Part shown: positions 63,353-64,000 of the stretch, in pieces
Numbering within the stretch: position 1 is the first letter of the stretch
How the letters are laid out: every line of letters begins with the position of its first letter
Assembly: GCA_947085815.1 (NCBI GenBank)
Contig: CAMTXU010000003.1
Coordinates: 1 to 64,000, forward strand
From: Fen-1258 sp947085815
Lineage (GTDB): Bacteria > Bacteroidota > Ignavibacteria > Ignavibacteriales > Melioribacteraceae
Direction: 5' to 3'
DNA: 64,000 nt
Translations under genes and position numbers: made by a program
The notes under the pieces: model-generated
Databases searched by the model: none
What the model saw: only the letters and a program-made list of their open reading frames with translations
What the model was told of the DNA's origin: nothing

Positions 63353-63910
63353 ATGATGAATAAAGAGACAAAACTTTTTCCATATAAAAATTTGTTCCCA
63401 AGACTTGATAATTCAGTCTTTCTCGCATCTGGGTCAAAAATTATTGGAGATGTTGTTATCGGTGAAAAATCATCTGTCTGGTATAATTGTGTGCTTCGGG
63501 GCGATGTTAATTATATTAAAATTGGCTCGATGACGAACGTCCAAGATTGTTCGATGCTTCATGTTACAAATGACAAATTCCCATTACTCATTGGAAATAA
63601 AGTAACTATCGGACATAGCGTAACACTGCACGGATGCATTCTAAATGATTCATGTTTGGTCGGAATGAACTCTACTGTTCTTGACGGCGCCGTGATAGAA
63701 GAAAAATCTATGGTGGCTGCCGGTGCACTTATTAAACCTGGATTCGTAGTCCCGTCCGGTAAATTAGCTGCTGGGGTTCCGGCTAAAGTAATTCGTGATT
63801 TAACCGAAGATGAGTTGGCGGAGTTTGAAAGATCTGCCTACCGCTATTTGGACTACACTAAGATTACGATCGAATCGCTGTTAAAGAATAATTATTCAAT
63901 TAAATGGTAA
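63353..63910 (+). CDS. Gamma-carbonic anhydrase-like hexapeptide protein
   Basis: 185 residues from ATG 63353 (ATG 63356 is one codon later). Left-handed beta-helix of hexapeptide repeats (IIGDVVIGEKSSVWYNCVLRGD, IGNKVTIGHSVTLHG). The three zinc histidines of the family are present (MLHV and the two in GHSVTLHG). The C-terminal helix is short. YrdA-type members may hydrate CO2 or bind acyl-CoA; activity is often weak or unproven. The long upstream extension inside the protease gene is rejected. Confidence 0.85.
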   Translation: MMNKETKLFPYKNLFPRLDNSVFLASGSKIIGDVVIGEKSSVWYNCVLRGDVNYIKIGSMTNVQDCSMLHVTNDKFPLLIGNKVTIGHSVTLHGCILNDSCLVGMNSTVLDGAVIEEKSMVAAGALIKPGFVVPSGKLAAGVPAKVIRDLTEDELAEFERSAYRYLDYTKITIESLLKNNYSIKW

Positions 63911-63914
63911 TTTT

Positions 63915-64000
63915 GTGAAGAATGTGTTTGTTTCCTGTGAGAAGGGAATAAGGATTAATAAAAATTCCGTTCACAAAATTGTGAAATTGATTTGTGATGA
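63915..64000 (+). CDS. 5' end of a gene cut by the window edge, possibly ybeY
   Basis: GTG 63915 opens a frame that stays open to the last base (28 complete codons). The N-terminal residues (KNVFVSCEKGIRINKNSVHK, then IVKLICD) fit the start of YbeY rRNA-maturation endoribonucleases in this phylum. The catalytic His motif would lie outside the window. The start lies 4 nt after the previous stop, consistent with the operon. The family call is tentative. Confidence 0.45.
   Translation, partial: MKNVFVSCEKGIRINKNSVHKIVKLICD

Noticed and set aside
1..64000. CRISPR arrays, tRNA or rRNA genes, prophage or complete insertion sequence
   Set aside because: No regularly spaced short repeats, no tRNA-like T-arm motif, and no integrase or transposase frame was seen by eye; a computed search could still find a weak case.

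Overview
The window is AT-rich chromosomal DNA from a member of the FCB group, most likely a relative of Ignavibacteria/Chlorobi (inference). The pointers are two secreted proteins ending in a type IX secretion (T9SS) type A sorting tail (NYPNPFNP motif), many lipoproteins, the SSB tail DDDLPF, and frequent GTG/TTG starts in tightly overlapping genes. I see no rRNA, tRNA, CRISPR array, phage or transposase gene.

Region 1 (1-7627) holds a direct duplication of one cassette: a short leader with a CAGCCGAGTAA motif, a giant repeat-rich T9SS surface protein, a 30-residue ORF with a lipobox-like site, and a strong intrinsic terminator. The sorting tail, micro-ORF and terminator are nearly identical between copies, while the repeat regions have diverged. 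Region 2 (7711-10088) carries a fatty acid 2-hydroxylase-like membrane enzyme and a GH9 glycoside hydrolase lipoprotein.

Region 3 (10241-23772) is the best candidate for an undescribed system. It resembles a poly-N-acetylglucosamine (Pga) type exopolysaccharide locus: TPR plus outer-membrane barrel (PgaA-like), GT2 synthase (PgaC-like), a small one-helix protein, and a membrane-anchored protein joining a glutamine-amidotransferase-like domain to a NodB-like domain without the usual catalytic motifs. Unusual regulators flank it: a KaiC/RecA-like ATPase with an altered Walker A and a degenerate GGDEF-like tail, and a PAS-rich hybrid kinase whose ATP-binding domain looks dead but whose receiver is intact. 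An FN3 lipoprotein also belongs to it.

Region 4 (24478-34132) is one long co-oriented run: type 2 isopentenyl-diphosphate isomerase, polyprenyl synthase, HPr, PTS enzyme I, phosphoglucose/phosphomannose isomerase, a metallopeptidase/propeller/Omp85-barrel fusion, a BamB-like lipoprotein and a PEGA-like protein. DNA polymerase I (polA) converges on it. Region 5 (37041-45507) has an EEP-family nuclease, an SDR enzyme, YqeY, CvpA, MutS2, biotin carboxylase with its carrier protein, and a FadL-type porin.

Region 6 (45536-55487) mixes housekeeping genes (SPOR lipoprotein, ssb, CorC-like protein, MCE protein, ggt, acpS, mnmA) with clear decay. The decay includes a polyprenol/phytol-kinase-like pseudogene, a 146-bp MITE-like element, a HicB-like remnant, a YefM-YoeB pair with a frameshift in each gene, and an HNH nuclease gene with no usable start codon. 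Region 7 (55550-64000) is an uninterrupted housekeeping operon: trpS, scpA, scpB, an rluB-type pseudouridine synthase, a dacB-type carboxypeptidase, lysS, an S41 processing protease, a gamma-carbonic anhydrase-like protein, and the start of a gene that may be ybeY.
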